NCBI GenBank assembly: GCA_002372235.1
Contig: DFJI01000039.1
Span: forward strand, 1-64,000
Direction of reading: 5' to 3'
DNA from: Prevotella sp. UBA3675
Lineage (GTDB): Bacteria > Bacteroidota > Bacteroidia > Bacteroidales > Bacteroidaceae
Length of the DNA stretch: 64,000 nt
A model generated the notes under the pieces. That model was not told the DNA's origin. It worked only from the letters and a program-made list of their open reading frames with translations, and ran no database searches. Positions 26,641-35,562 of the stretch are shown here, piece after piece; the first letter of the stretch is position 1, and each line of letters begins with the position of its first letter. The translations under genes and the position numbers were made by a program.

Positions 26641-27576
26641 CTAATTCGGAATCAAAAAATTAATCACTTCCTGTTCCACCTGTATGCGATATTCGCCTAC
26701 AGGTGTTTTCATTAGTCTTCCGTCAATGCCCACCAGTGCCTTCTTCGCCTCATCTACAAACACTTCGCGAGTGCGGAAAGCGTGAACCGAGTGATGGTTC
26801 AGGAAGCGCCCCGTGATCAGCAGCCACAGCCCCGTGATCAGCTGCGTAGCCTCAGCATTATAGACCACCGACACATCGAGCTGTCCGCTGTACGGCACGG
26901 CGCTCGGCGTCTGTCCGTAGCCCGGCCCATTGCCCACACACACCGTCATCACCTTGCGGTCTATCACGTCGGTGTTGATGCGCAGCCGCATCTTGTAGTC
27001 CATGCGGTGGAAGAACATCACCAGGAGCGATGACAGGAACGAGAGCGTGCGCGAGCCGAAGAGCCGTCGCGTCTGTCGGCGCAGGTTCATGATGTCAGCC
27101 GTCATACCAATGTTCACGCAGTTCAGGAAGTAGCGATGGCAGCGCTCGCCCTCCTTGCTGGTGTAGCGAATGCAGCCCAGGTCCACCTTCCTCACGTGTC
27201 GTTTCATCAGCCACTCTATCGTCTGCTCGTCGTTCTCCTCGTCAAAGTTCCAGAAACGGGCAAAGTCATTCATCACGCCATTCGGAATCACGCCCAGCAC
27301 AATCTCGTCTCTCACACGTTTTTCCTCCAGCATCAGGCAGTTCACGGCATCGTTCAGTGCCGAGTCTCCGCCCACCACCACAATCGTCTTATAGCCATTG
27401 TTGATGAGCATAGTGATCAAGCGCGCCACACTGTCGCTGTTCTCGCTCTGTACCATGTCGTAAGCCACATGTCGCTCGTCCAACAACTGTCTGATCCTCT
27501 CCCACCGCTTGTGCTTCGTGGTCTTGCTTGATTTCGGACAATACAGAATGCCCCATCGTGTCGTTTCTACTGCCAT
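26641..27576 (-). CDS. Diacylglycerol/sphingosine kinase-family protein
   Basis: 311 residues of the DAGK_cat family. Glycine-rich nucleotide site TIVVVGGDSALNDAVN (the usual GGDGT is GGDSA here) and GVIPNGVMNDFAR are clear; the C-terminal half has the beta-sandwich (VCVGNGPGYGQTPSAVPYSGQLDVSVV ... VGIDGR). It probably phosphorylates a lipid or sphingoid base at the membrane. A C-terminal tail (EVINFLIPN) ends the domain. Single gene with its own promoter, convergent with the Crp/Fnr gene. The Gly-to-Ser change in the GGDG motif is unusual but need not abolish activity. Confidence 0.88.
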   Translation of the reverse strand: MAVETTRWGILYCPKSSKTTKHKRWERIRQLLDERHVAYDMVQSENSDSVARLITMLINNGYKTIVVVGGDSALNDAVNCLMLEEKRVRDEIVLGVIPNGVMNDFARFWNFDEENDEQTIEWLMKRHVRKVDLGCIRYTSKEGERCHRYFLNCVNIGMTADIMNLRRQTRRLFGSRTLSFLSSLLVMFFHRMDYKMRLRINTDVIDRKVMTVCVGNGPGYGQTPSAVPYSGQLDVSVVYNAEATQLITGLWLLITGRFLNHHSVHAFRTREVFVDEAKKALVGIDGRLMKTPVGEYRIQVEQEVINFLIPN

Positions 27577-27601
27577 TGCTGTTTATTTCATATTTATCAC
27601 G

Positions 27602-27609
27602 CAAAGATA
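27602..27609 (-). promoter_or_regulatory. -7 box for the DAG-kinase-like gene
   Basis: TATCTTTG on the minus strand, 26 nt before the start codon. No clear -33 element. Confidence 0.6.
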
Positions 27610-27724
27610 GTAATTAATGCCGTGATTGTGAGATTTATGTCTCTTTTTTATAATTATTTTAACATATTCAGTCTCTTTGATACACCCATTTTTTCTCCAT
27701 CCTTATTTAGACAATCGCCCCTTC

Positions 27725-27778
27725 AAAACTCGCAAAAAATTCAGCACGCGGTCAGTCGCTCTCAAATTTGCGAGTTTT
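27725..27778. repeat. 12-bp perfect inverted repeat
   Basis: AAAACTCGCAAA (27725-27736) and TTTGCGAGTTTT (27767-27778) are perfect inverted copies with a 30-nt spacer, at the border between the core and accessory regions. Confidence 0.7.
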
Positions 27779-28298
27779 CGCCGTTTTACAACCACCTGAC
27801 AATCAGCGGCTTACAAAACACCCCTTTTCTAAACCGCTTATACACAGGCAGTTTCAGCTGTTTAGGCCATTTCACGTCACCGTTTAGCATAGTTGGTCGC
27901 ACCGTTTAGGTTAAATCGTGAACCGATCTAACCTAAATCGCAACGTGATATATTCAAAATCATCGCTTGATTTTGGCTAAAACCCATTGCTATTGAACCG
28001 CCAAAGGGCTTTCATCTAAGCATCATTTTACAGAAAAAAGCCCAAACAGGTGCTGAAAAACGAGCAAAATCAGAGAAACAGAACACCAAAGTTCTGTTAT
28101 AGAACACCACTCACACTCCTTTTCCCCGTCAAAAACGTGTTAATTTTCCCTACTTTGCTCATTTTCCCCGTCATTTTTCTCACGCCTTATTTAGACGAAC
28201 CAAACCGCCTTACCCGTTGTCTATCAGAAGAATATCGAAAAGTAGCCTCCCGTTCAAGATTTTTATCCAAAATAGCAGGCCAATTTCAGAAAAAACAC

Positions 28299-28306
28299 TA
28301 TCTTTG
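28299..28306 (+). promoter_or_regulatory. -7 box for the SIR2-TIR/STAND operon
   Basis: TATCTTTG matches the consensus, 37 nt before ATG 28343. It places the start downstream of the longer open frame that begins at 28217. Confidence 0.65.
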
Positions 28307-28342
28307 TACCCCAAAATCGTACCCCTAAAACACTTGACTGCA

Positions 28343-29728
28343 ATGGCATTCACACCAGACGAAGAAGATATAGATTACGCTCTTAACAATTTGCAGGACC
28401 TGAAGTTCAACATGGAAGAGTCCATCGGGCGTGTGTTCAACAATGAATACATCCTGATTATTGGCAGCGAAGTGATGCTCAAGCCAACGGTGGAGCCGTC
28501 GGGCGACATCAACGACTATCTGCTGCGACACATCAACCGCAAGTTGAATTCAAGCTACAGGAACTTCGACGATCTGATGCGGCACTCCGGCACAGAGATT
28601 GACCCTATACGCAACCTGCTTTCATGGGACAGGTTCAAACGGAGCATGGTGGTCGATGACATTTCAGAAGAGTTGCAGGGACTACTGCGCACAAAGCTTT
28701 TCAAGGTGGTCATTACCACGACTTTCGACAGCTATCTCGAAATCCTGATGCGCGACATCTGGGGCAGCAGGCTCCGGGTGGTCAACGTGTGGGATACGTC
28801 CTCGCTTTCCAGCTTCTACGACCGGCTGGCTGAATACAAAGAGGTCAGGGATTATTATGAGCCCACGCTCATCTATGCTTTCGGCAAATGTGAGGAGAAA
28901 GAGGGCTGTTTCTATGCCCGCAAGGATTTTGAGTATATTCAGACCATAGAGCGATGGCTTGAGTTCGACAAACGCAAAAACCTGATGATGCTGTTTATTC
29001 TCAGTAAGCGTCTGCTCTCCCTGGGCTGCAAGTTCGACGACTGGTATTTCCGTTTCTTCTGGTACATCCTACGTCGCGAGGAGATGAAGCAACGAGATGG
29101 TGATATCGCCATTGCCTTCAACAGGAACGACCGTTCGGATCTGAAATTGGAAAATTACCTGAAAAACGTGCGTGCCATTACCCAGACTGAGCTGACAGCC
29201 CGTGAGTTCATGCGCCAGATGACGAAAGTGCTGACCTCCACCGACGCGGACAACCCCTATCGCAATCTTGTCACCCAGTACCGCCGACAGGGCAAGATTT
29301 TCTTCTCCTACTGCAATAAGGACAAGGAGCTGGCACAACAACTGTTCCAACAGCTCCGTCAGATTTACCCAAACCTCTGGTTCGATCAGGAAAACATACG
29401 TGGGGGCGACAACTACGACACTGAAATTCAGTATGGCATTAGCCATGCCAAGGTCTTCATCCCCTTGCTGACATCAACGGTAGCCGAAGACTTGAAGAAC
29501 GGACAGACCGACCACTATTATCATGACGAGTGGCGGCAGGCAGCCAACCGCAAAGGCGAGTTGGCCGTCATCCCATTGGCTGTCGAAGGCTATTCCATGC
29601 GTGAATCGTATCACACAGTCTTTGAACAGATCATCGGAGACAGTATTTCCGGCATCAGTCTTTCAGAGCCTAATGCGCTCGGCAATCTCCAAAAAGCTAT
29701 CGACAAACATTTGAACGGGCATGAGTAA
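28343..29728 (+). CDS. SIR2-like / TIR two-domain protein (putative NAD-active immune effector)
   Basis: 461 residues from ATG 28343, chosen because a -7 box lies at 28299-28306. The N-terminal part resembles SIR2-like folds: [10 protein letters not shown] (36-45) where the GAG-type loop would be, and [17 protein letters not shown], like the ITTNYD segment. A helical region with [18 protein letters not shown] follows. From 317 a TIR domain begins ([55 protein letters not shown]); Glu396 in HDEW is a candidate catalytic residue. In other bacterial systems SIR2 and TIR domains degrade or rework NAD on infection. The last 8 nt overlap the STAND/WD40 gene, so both are made together. Defence function is inference; activity of either domain is unproven. 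Confidence 0.85.
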   Translation: MAFTPDEEDIDYALNNLQDLKFNMEESIGRVFNNEYILIIGSEVMLKPTVEPSGDINDYLLRHINRKLNSSYRNFDDLMRHSGTEIDPIRNLLSWDRFKRSMVVDDISEELQGLLRTKLFKVVITTTFDSYLEILMRDIWGSRLRVVNVWDTSSLSSFYDRLAEYKEVRDYYEPTLIYAFGKCEEKEGCFYARKDFEYIQTIERWLEFDKRKNLMMLFILSKRLLSLGCKFDDWYFRFFWYILRREEMKQRDGDIAIAFNRNDRSDLKLENYLKNVRAITQTELTAREFMRQMTKVLTSTDADNPYRNLVTQYRRQGKIFFSYCNKDKELAQQLFQQLRQIYPNLWFDQENIRGGDNYDTEIQYGISHAKVFIPLLTSTVAEDLKNGQTDHYYHDEWRQAANRKGELAVIPLAVEGYSMRESYHTVFEQIIGDSISGISLSEPNALGNLQKAIDKHLNGHE

Positions 29729-32700
29729 TTATATAGACAACAATCCCTGGGCTGGTCTGTCTTCCTACGAAGACCCTGAGAAAGCCAGACGTGAGGGCCG
29801 CAAGCCCAAACTGTTCTGTGGTCGTGACGATGAGTCGCATCAGGTCACCCAGCTCATCTGCAGCAACATCTTCGTCACCCTTTACGGCAAGAGCGGCACT
29901 GGCAAGACCTCGCTGCTCAATGCCGGCGTGTTCCCCCGTCTACGCCAAAAGCGCTATCTGCCCGTCAGCATCCGTCTTTCGATGGATGCCCGCGACATCA
30001 GTTTTCAGCAATGCATCGTTCATCGCCTGTCACAAGCGGTCAGTGAACATCTGGGCCAGCTGCAGACCGTAGAGGTTGTCCCCATGCCAGCCGACGAAGA
30101 AGCTCCTGACTATCTGTGGAGCCACTTTGCCCGAACCCGATTCGTGGATGGCGAGGGCCGCACGCTCTTCCCCGTCATTGTGCTCGACCAGTTTGAAGAG
30201 ATTTTCCGCAACCGTCGCCCGGAAGCAGAAGTCCTGCTCCGACAGATTGCCTATTTGACGGATGAAAGCCATGCCCTCACCGCTCGCATGGTGGAGGGGC
30301 AGCCCTATAAATACGACTTCAACTTCCGCTTCGTCGCCTCCATCCGTGAGGACGACCTCTACCGGCTGGAAGACAGCATAGACAACAACTACCTTTCAGA
30401 GCTGAAACGCTGCCGCTATCGCCTGCGTAGTCTCACGGAGCAGGGGGCGAAAGATGTCATTCTTATCCCAGGAGGAGACCTTTTTAAGACAGAGGAGCAG
30501 ACGGCTATTGCCGATGCCATCATCTCAAAGTCGCGCAACGAGGACGATAGCATCAGCACCAACATCATTTCCCTGCTGTGCAGCCGCATCTTCACGGATT
30601 TCCAGAAGAAGTCAGATGCTGATCACATCACCCCTGCGCTTGTCGATAACTTCATCAAGGGCAACCCCTTCGAGCGGTTCTATAACGAGGCTACCCGTGG
30701 CTTCTCCGACCATGAGAAATCCTACATTGAAGAGCACCTTGTGGATAGCACAGGCCGTCGCAACTCCATTCCCGAGAGCGACTTTCTGCTGCATGTGCCT
30801 AAAGGCAAAGACCTCTTGGAGGGCGACACCCGCATTTTGCAGCGCACCTCTACCTCGTCGGATGGCAGTAACTACCGCATAGAGCTGATACACGACTCGT
30901 TCTGCGAGCCGTTAGCTGGGCTAAAGGAGAAGCGGGAGCGCAGGAAGCGATTAAAGTGGATGGCAGGTGTCGCTGCTATTGCTTTGATCTGCTTGGGGGT
31001 GATGGCCTATATCCTATATCTTTTCAATGAGAACCAAAGTCAGGGAGACACCATTGCAAATCAGGAAGAGCAACTACGTCATGAGCGTGATTCCATCCAA
31101 CGGACCAATGACAGACTGAAACAAGTACTCAACCATTTACAACTTGCGAATGAGCAGAAGGATAGTGCAAATGAACAACTCTCTCAGTCCTACCAACAGC
31201 TTTCAGAAAGAGAGCAGCAGCTGTCGGTAGCCAATCAAGGCTATCAAACGAATCTATCTCGCGTGTTAGCAGAAAAAGCCAAACAGCTGACAGACGACCA
31301 CGATTCTTATCTGGCCCGACTCATCGCATTGCAAGCCTTGCCTCCCCATCGACCTTATACTGCAGAAGCTGAAGCAGCATTGCGTTCAGCCTGCATACGT
31401 GATGATGCAGTATTAAGGGAGCATACAGACGTTGTCAGGTCTGCTTCATTCAGCCCTGATGGCAAGCGCATTGTCTCAGCATCATGGGATAAAACCATTA
31501 GAATTTGGGATGCACAGACAGGAAAAGAACTAAAAAAGCTGGAGGGGCATACAATAAGAGTCAATTCTGCTTCGTTCAGCCCAGACGGCAAGCGCATCGT
31601 CTCAGCATCAGGTGATAAAACCGTTAGAATTTGGGACGCACAGACAGGAAAGGAACTGAAAAAGCTGGAGGGGCATAGATACGTCGTCGAGTCTGCTTCC
31701 TTCAGCCCTGACGGCAAACGCATCGTCTCAGCATCATGGGATAAAGCCATTAGGATTTGGGATGTACAAACAGGGAAGGAACTGAAAATACTGGAGGGAC
31801 ATACAGAATGGGTTGAATATGCTTCCTTCAGCCCTAATGGCAAACGTATCGTCTCAGCATCACATGATGGAACCGTTAGGATTTGGGATGCACAGACGGG
31901 AAAGGAACTACAGAAGCTGGAGGGACATACATACGTTGTCCACTCTGCTACCTTCAGCCCCGACGGCAAACGCATCGTCTCAGCATCAATGGATAATACC
32001 GTTAGGATTTGGGATGCACAAACAGGAAAAGAGCTGAAAAAGCTGGAAGGACATACAAGCCTTGCCAAGTCTGTTTCCTTCAGCCCTGACGGCAAGCGCA
32101 TCGTCTCAGCATCATACGATAAAACCGTTAGGATTTGGGATGCACAGATAGGAAAGGAGCCGAAAAAAATGGAGGGGCATACAGATAATGTCAGTTCTGC
32201 TTCCTTCAGCCATGACGGCAAGTGCATTGTCTCAGCATCAAGTGATAAAACCGTTAGGATTTGGGATGCGCAGACAGGAAAGGAACTGAAAAAACTGGAG
32301 GGACATACAGGCGGTGTCAAGTCTGCTTCCTTCAGCCCCGATGGCAAGCGCATTGTCTCAGTTTCAAGTGATTATACCGTTAGGATATGGGATGCACAGA
32401 CAGGAAAGGAACTGAAAAAACTGGAGGGATTCCGGGATGCTTCCTTCAGTCCTGACGGCAAGCACATCGTTTCAGCATCAAGGGCTAAAACCGTTAGAAT
32501 TTGGGATGTACAAACAGGAAAAGAACTGAAAAAGCTGGAGGGGCATACAGGAAGTGTCAATTCTGCTTCCTTCAGCCCCGACGGCAAGTTCATCGTCTCA
32601 GCATCTTTCGATAAAACCGTTAGAATTTGGGATGCGCAGACTGGAAAGGAACTGAATAAATTGGTGGGGCATACAGGCGAAGTCTATTCTGCTACTTTCA

Positions 32701-33107
32701 GCCCTGACGGCAAACACATCGTCTCAGCATCTTACGATAACACCGTTAGGATTTGGGACGCGCAGACAGGAAAGGAACTGCAAAAGCTGGAGGGACATAC
32801 AAACGGTGTCAATTCCGCTTCCTTCAGCCCCGACGGCAAGTACATCGTCTCAGCATCATACGATAAAACCATTAGAATTTGGGATGCACAGACAGGAAAG
32901 GAACTGCAAAAGCTGGAGGGGCATACAAAATGTGTCAATTCTGCTTCCTTCAGCCCCGATGGCAACCGCGTCGTCTCAGCATCATGGGACCGCACCATTA
33001 GGATTTGGGACTTCCCACCACTTGAAGACCTTATTGACCAGACTCGCGAACGGTTCAAGAACCGCCCACTTACACCAGAGGAGCGGCAGAAGTACTATTT
33101 GGAATAA
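29721..33107 (+). CDS. STAND-type NTPase with membrane segment, coiled coil and 13 WD40 repeats
   Basis: 1128 residues. N-terminal [10 protein letters not shown] and FCGRDDE lead into an nSTAND-like ATPase: Walker A GKSGTGKT (56-63), Walker B-like VIVLDQFEE (Asp156), and winged-helix-like parts to about 400. A hydrophobic span (about 413-436) follows, then a Gln/Glu-rich coiled coil (about 440-530). About 574-1097 holds 13 WD40 repeats of 42 residues with the frame [37 protein letters not shown] proteins are signal switches: the repeats sense, the NTPase oligomerises and the partner acts. No effector domain is fused here; the SIR2-TIR partner overlaps by 8 nt upstream. Repeat 8 is 4 residues short. 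Confidence 0.92.
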   Translation: MSNYIDNNPWAGLSSYEDPEKARREGRKPKLFCGRDDESHQVTQLICSNIFVTLYGKSGTGKTSLLNAGVFPRLRQKRYLPVSIRLSMDARDISFQQCIVHRLSQAVSEHLGQLQTVEVVPMPADEEAPDYLWSHFARTRFVDGEGRTLFPVIVLDQFEEIFRNRRPEAEVLLRQIAYLTDESHALTARMVEGQPYKYDFNFRFVASIREDDLYRLEDSIDNNYLSELKRCRYRLRSLTEQGAKDVILIPGGDLFKTEEQTAIADAIISKSRNEDDSISTNIISLLCSRIFTDFQKKSDADHITPALVDNFIKGNPFERFYNEATRGFSDHEKSYIEEHLVDSTGRRNSIPESDFLLHVPKGKDLLEGDTRILQRTSTSSDGSNYRIELIHDSFCEPLAGLKEKRERRKRLKWMAGVAAIALICLGVMAYILYLFNENQSQGDTIANQEEQLRHERDSIQRTNDRLKQVLNHLQLANEQKDSANEQLSQSYQQLSEREQQLSVANQGYQTNLSRVLAEKAKQLTDDHDSYLARLIALQALPPHRPYTAEAEAALRSACIRDDAVLREHTDVVRSASFSPDGKRIVSASWDKTIRIWDAQTGKELKKLEGHTIRVNSASFSPDGKRIVSASGDKTVRIWDAQTGKELKKLEGHRYVVESASFSPDGKRIVSASWDKAIRIWDVQTGKELKILEGHTEWVEYASFSPNGKRIVSASHDGTVRIWDAQTGKELQKLEGHTYVVHSATFSPDGKRIVSASMDNTVRIWDAQTGKELKKLEGHTSLAKSVSFSPDGKRIVSASYDKTVRIWDAQIGKEPKKMEGHTDNVSSASFSHDGKCIVSASSDKTVRIWDAQTGKELKKLEGHTGGVKSASFSPDGKRIVSVSSDYTVRIWDAQTGKELKKLEGFRDASFSPDGKHIVSASRAKTVRIWDVQTGKELKKLEGHTGSVNSASFSPDGKFIVSASFDKTVRIWDAQTGKELNKLVGHTGEVYSATFSPDGKHIVSASYDNTVRIWDAQTGKELQKLEGHTNGVNSASFSPDGKYIVSASYDKTIRIWDAQTGKELQKLEGHTKCVNSASFSPDGNRVVSASWDRTIRIWDFPPLEDLIDQTRERFKNRPLTPEERQKYYLE
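31441..33013 (+). repeat. 13 tandem 126-bp WD40-coding repeats, nearly identical
   Basis: Units repeat every 126 bp; from the eighth to the ninth the spacing is 114 bp (32323 to 32437), a loss of four codons. DNA identity between units is high. Differences concentrate in three codon positions: after DGK, after SAS, and the two or three codons after GHT. This suggests recent amplification with selected variation at exposed propeller positions. Confidence 0.9.
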
Positions 33108-33328
33108 AAATTGGCACATTCTCTTTTCATGCCCCCAAAAGAATTCTCCCTGAAAGTTTGGAAGGCTCCCAAACTATTCGTACAGTTGTATGCGACTATC
33201 AATAGCAGTTATCAACTATCTATAGGGCTTATACAAGATGGGCTTTAACCACATTTTTTGTTCATCAATGATAGAATCAAAAGCGGAAGGGAGTCTATAT
33301 TCATATCAAACTATAAAAAAGAAAAAAT

Positions 33329-34150
33329 ATGAAGAAGCATTTATTCAAAGAACTTTGGATGACGGTGACAGTGGGATGCTTGTTTGCCGTGATGACGGGA
33401 GCTTGCGCAGGCAAGAATGGTGTGAAAGAAGTGGAAACATCAAATGACTCTGTTGTGGCGGGACTCGATGTATCTCAGTATCAGGGACATATAGAATGGA
33501 AACAACTGTCTCTGAATCGCAATTGTATAGTTGGCAGTGCAGAATATTTCAAGGATAAGAATCTAAAAGAAGATGTGCCAGTACAGTTTGTCTTTGTTAG
33601 AGCGACAAAAAGTAACTGCGTGACAGATGCCAACTTCTACACAAACTTTGAAGAGGCAAAGAACAACAATATCCTGCGAGGTGCATATCACTTCCTGATA
33701 GACTCTGTTTCGGGAACGAAGCAAGCTGAGCATTTCCTTTCTGTAGCTAACTTAGAGAAAGGTGACCTTCCTCCTGTGCTCGACATTGAGAAGGACACTA
33801 AGAACGGAAATACTATAGAGCTGAAAGTATCGGTTGACCAATGGCGCAAGATAGCCAAAGAATGGTTAGACGTGGTGGAGAAACATTATGGGGTGAAAGC
33901 CATTATCTACACCAACCTGAACGGATATAATGATTGGGTAAAGGATGATCAGGTGCTGCGCGATCATGACATTTGGATTGCAAAACCAAGAGGCGCCTAT
34001 AATGAGTTGCCAGAGAACTGGAGGTTTTGGCAATTCACACATAAAGGCCATGCTACTGGAATAACAGAAAATGAAGTAGATATGAACCTGTTCAACGGCA
34101 ATATTGACAGTCTGAAACAATACGTTGCTGAAAAAGGAATCAAGGAATAA
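33329..34150 (+). CDS. GH25 lysozyme-like lipoprotein
   Basis: 273 residues. The signal peptide ends in a relaxed lipobox (TGAC). The GH25 barrel runs from about 44 to 265: GLDVSQYQG (Asp47), VFVRATKS, GAYHFL, PPVLDIEKD (Asp152 and Glu154, the catalytic pair), IIYTNLNGY, DIWIAKPRG and FWQFTHKGHATGITENEVDMNLF. It cuts peptidoglycan between MurNAc and GlcNAc. A membrane-anchored form suggests wall remodelling or attack on other bacteria. It starts 221 nt after the STAND gene; whether it belongs to that system is unknown. Confidence 0.9.
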   Translation: MKKHLFKELWMTVTVGCLFAVMTGACAGKNGVKEVETSNDSVVAGLDVSQYQGHIEWKQLSLNRNCIVGSAEYFKDKNLKEDVPVQFVFVRATKSNCVTDANFYTNFEEAKNNNILRGAYHFLIDSVSGTKQAEHFLSVANLEKGDLPPVLDIEKDTKNGNTIELKVSVDQWRKIAKEWLDVVEKHYGVKAIIYTNLNGYNDWVKDDQVLRDHDIWIAKPRGAYNELPENWRFWQFTHKGHATGITENEVDMNLFNGNIDSLKQYVAEKGIKE

Positions 34151-34175
34151 CGAAACGTAGCACAAGAGAAATAGG

Positions 34176-34730
34176 ATGATAAAGAAAGTACTATCTATAC
34201 TGCTGTTATGGTTCCCCATAATCAGCGTTTCGGCACAGGACTTGGCTGTGTATGAGGCGAAAGGCCCAGTAAAGCAAATCAAGTGGAAGAGTATGTTGAA
34301 TCGCCCCTATCCCATTCCTTACTTTCAAGACACGCAAAAGTTCACTCGTAGTGGGCGCTTGATAGGGTTCGAACAACGTTATTATGCCGAACGAGACCGA
34401 AAAGGGCGGATGAAGCGAGAAGGCATGGATCCCACCGATGCATACCATTGGCATTATGACCGATTGGGAAGGGTCATTTGGGTGTTCTATAATCGTAGAG
34501 GCGATTACGAATTCACGCCTAAAATTATTTATCCTTTCTATACGACAAAAGGCGAAGTGGGCAAGTATAGAATTCATTATGGTGATCCTTCTGACATAGG
34601 AGATGTTCTTGACGAATTAACCGTGCACGTAACTGAACGCGACAGTCATGGCAACTGGACGAAGCGAAGGCATGTATCAAGTGACGGTAGGAATACATAT
34701 ATCGAAGAACGATCCATCACTTATTACTAA
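34176..34730 (+). CDS. Exported YD-repeat-like protein of unknown function
   Basis: 184 residues with a clear signal peptide (LLLWFPIISVSAQ). The mature part has a pattern like YD/RHS repeats: FTRSGRLIGFEQRYY, YHWHYDRLGRVIWVFY, TERDSHGNWTKRRHVSSDGR. Such single-domain proteins are common in Bacteroidetes and of unknown role. It starts 25 nt after the GH25 lysozyme gene, so the two may be cotranscribed. Confidence 0.75.
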   Translation: MIKKVLSILLLWFPIISVSAQDLAVYEAKGPVKQIKWKSMLNRPYPIPYFQDTQKFTRSGRLIGFEQRYYAERDRKGRMKREGMDPTDAYHWHYDRLGRVIWVFYNRRGDYEFTPKIIYPFYTTKGEVGKYRIHYGDPSDIGDVLDELTVHVTERDSHGNWTKRRHVSSDGRNTYIEERSITYY

Positions 34731-34746
34731 AAAAGCGATTAGAATC

Positions 34747-35034
34747 ATGAAGACTTTCTTAATACATTTTGCAACAGCATTGTTTATTGGTTTTATAGGT
34801 GTGCCAGTCATTGTTTCCTTGTTAATAACAACAAATAAAGAATTTGATCTTGTAGAAGATGAAGTCCTTTTTACGCAACTGACACTATTGTTTACATTCA
34901 TTGCTTTGGTCTGTAGATGCCGCTATCTGATTAAAGAAAAAGGCTATTCGAGATGGGCAAATCTGTATTGGTTCTTTGGCGGGATCGGAATAGGAGGAAT
35001 GGGATTGTTCTACGCTTTTACATTAATCGATTAA
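34747..35034 (+). CDS. Small membrane protein, three predicted spans
   Basis: 95 residues from ATG 34747, 16 nt after the previous stop. Hydrophobic stretches are near residues 4-26, 43-60 and 75-92, with an acidic loop (NKEFDLVEDE) between the first two. Cys-Arg-Cys-Arg follows span two. I do not recognise a family. It lies in a run of same-strand genes. Confidence 0.7.
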   Translation: MKTFLIHFATALFIGFIGVPVIVSLLITTNKEFDLVEDEVLFTQLTLLFTFIALVCRCRYLIKEKGYSRWANLYWFFGGIGIGGMGLFYAFTLID

Positions 35035-35052
35035 AATAATCCTAATTATTGC

Positions 35053-35484
35053 ATGATGGGAAAAATCATGAAACTCAAGAAGAAAAAATGGATTGTACTG
35101 ATTGGCATACTTTGTGTCTGGTGCGTAGTGCTGAACTTGTTTGGAAAGACTGGCAGAGCAGTAATCATCATTGAGGACAAAATAGTAAGCAACGGACCTT
35201 ACTGTGGCGTAAAAGTATATGTCATGAATAACGGAACTTGTCTCTATGAATATCAGGAAGGCTGTTCGAAAAGTAAAGGAAAAATAAAATATGCTGTAAA
35301 CAAAGAGAAGCGTTCCATATCGTTTTCATACAACTATCCAATAGGTGTGCGCTACGTCGATTTTTCTTTCGATTTTGGACAGAAAGAGTATGAATACAGC
35401 TATCAACCTATCGGATCCGATTTCGAGAGATTTGAAATCACGAAAGCAGACTGGAACCGTATTCCATCCTTGTTTGAAGACTGA
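35053..35484 (+). CDS. Membrane-anchored protein of unknown function
   Basis: 143 residues; ATGs at 35053 and 35068 are both possible. A lysine-rich start (MKLKKKK) precedes one membrane segment (WIVLIGILCVWCVVLNLF). The outer part has two Cys residues that could pair (GPYCGVKVYV, EYQEGCSKSK) and alternating hydrophobic strands. No family recognised. It follows the small membrane gene by 18 nt. Confidence 0.7.
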   Translation: MMGKIMKLKKKKWIVLIGILCVWCVVLNLFGKTGRAVIIIEDKIVSNGPYCGVKVYVMNNGTCLYEYQEGCSKSKGKIKYAVNKEKRSISFSYNYPIGVRYVDFSFDFGQKEYEYSYQPIGSDFERFEITKADWNRIPSLFED

Positions 35485-35562
35485 AACTCTATTGGTATCC
35501 AACGATAAAAAAGAAGACATTGCGGATGAACCATTTGTTCACAGAATTTTTGATTAATCAAT

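Larger units (their letters stand above)
27577..28342. other. 766-bp non-coding region upstream of the SIR2/TIR gene
   Basis: ORFs here lack coding character. The region holds a 12-bp inverted repeat (AAAACTCGCAAA at 27725-27736 with 27767-27778, 30-nt spacer) and a cluster of TTTAGG/CCTAAA motifs at about 27865-27945. One of these, CCTAAATCGCAACGTGAT, has a near-identical counterpart at 52531. The promoter of the SIR2/TIR gene is at the right end. Confidence 0.65.

Noticed and set aside
27622..27909. 95-codon frame upstream of the SIR2-TIR gene
   Set aside because: Low coding character and it runs through the inverted repeat and the TTTAGG motif cluster.
28050..28328. 92-codon frame just before the SIR2-TIR gene
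   Set aside because: Overlaps the promoter and upstream part of the real gene; composition not coding-like.
31355..32353. 332-codon minus-strand frame with a repeating pattern
   Set aside because: It is the complement of the WD40 repeats; the regularity comes from the real gene.
33238..33447. 69-codon frame overlapping the GH25 start
   Set aside because: Different frame from the lysozyme signal peptide, which is clearly real.
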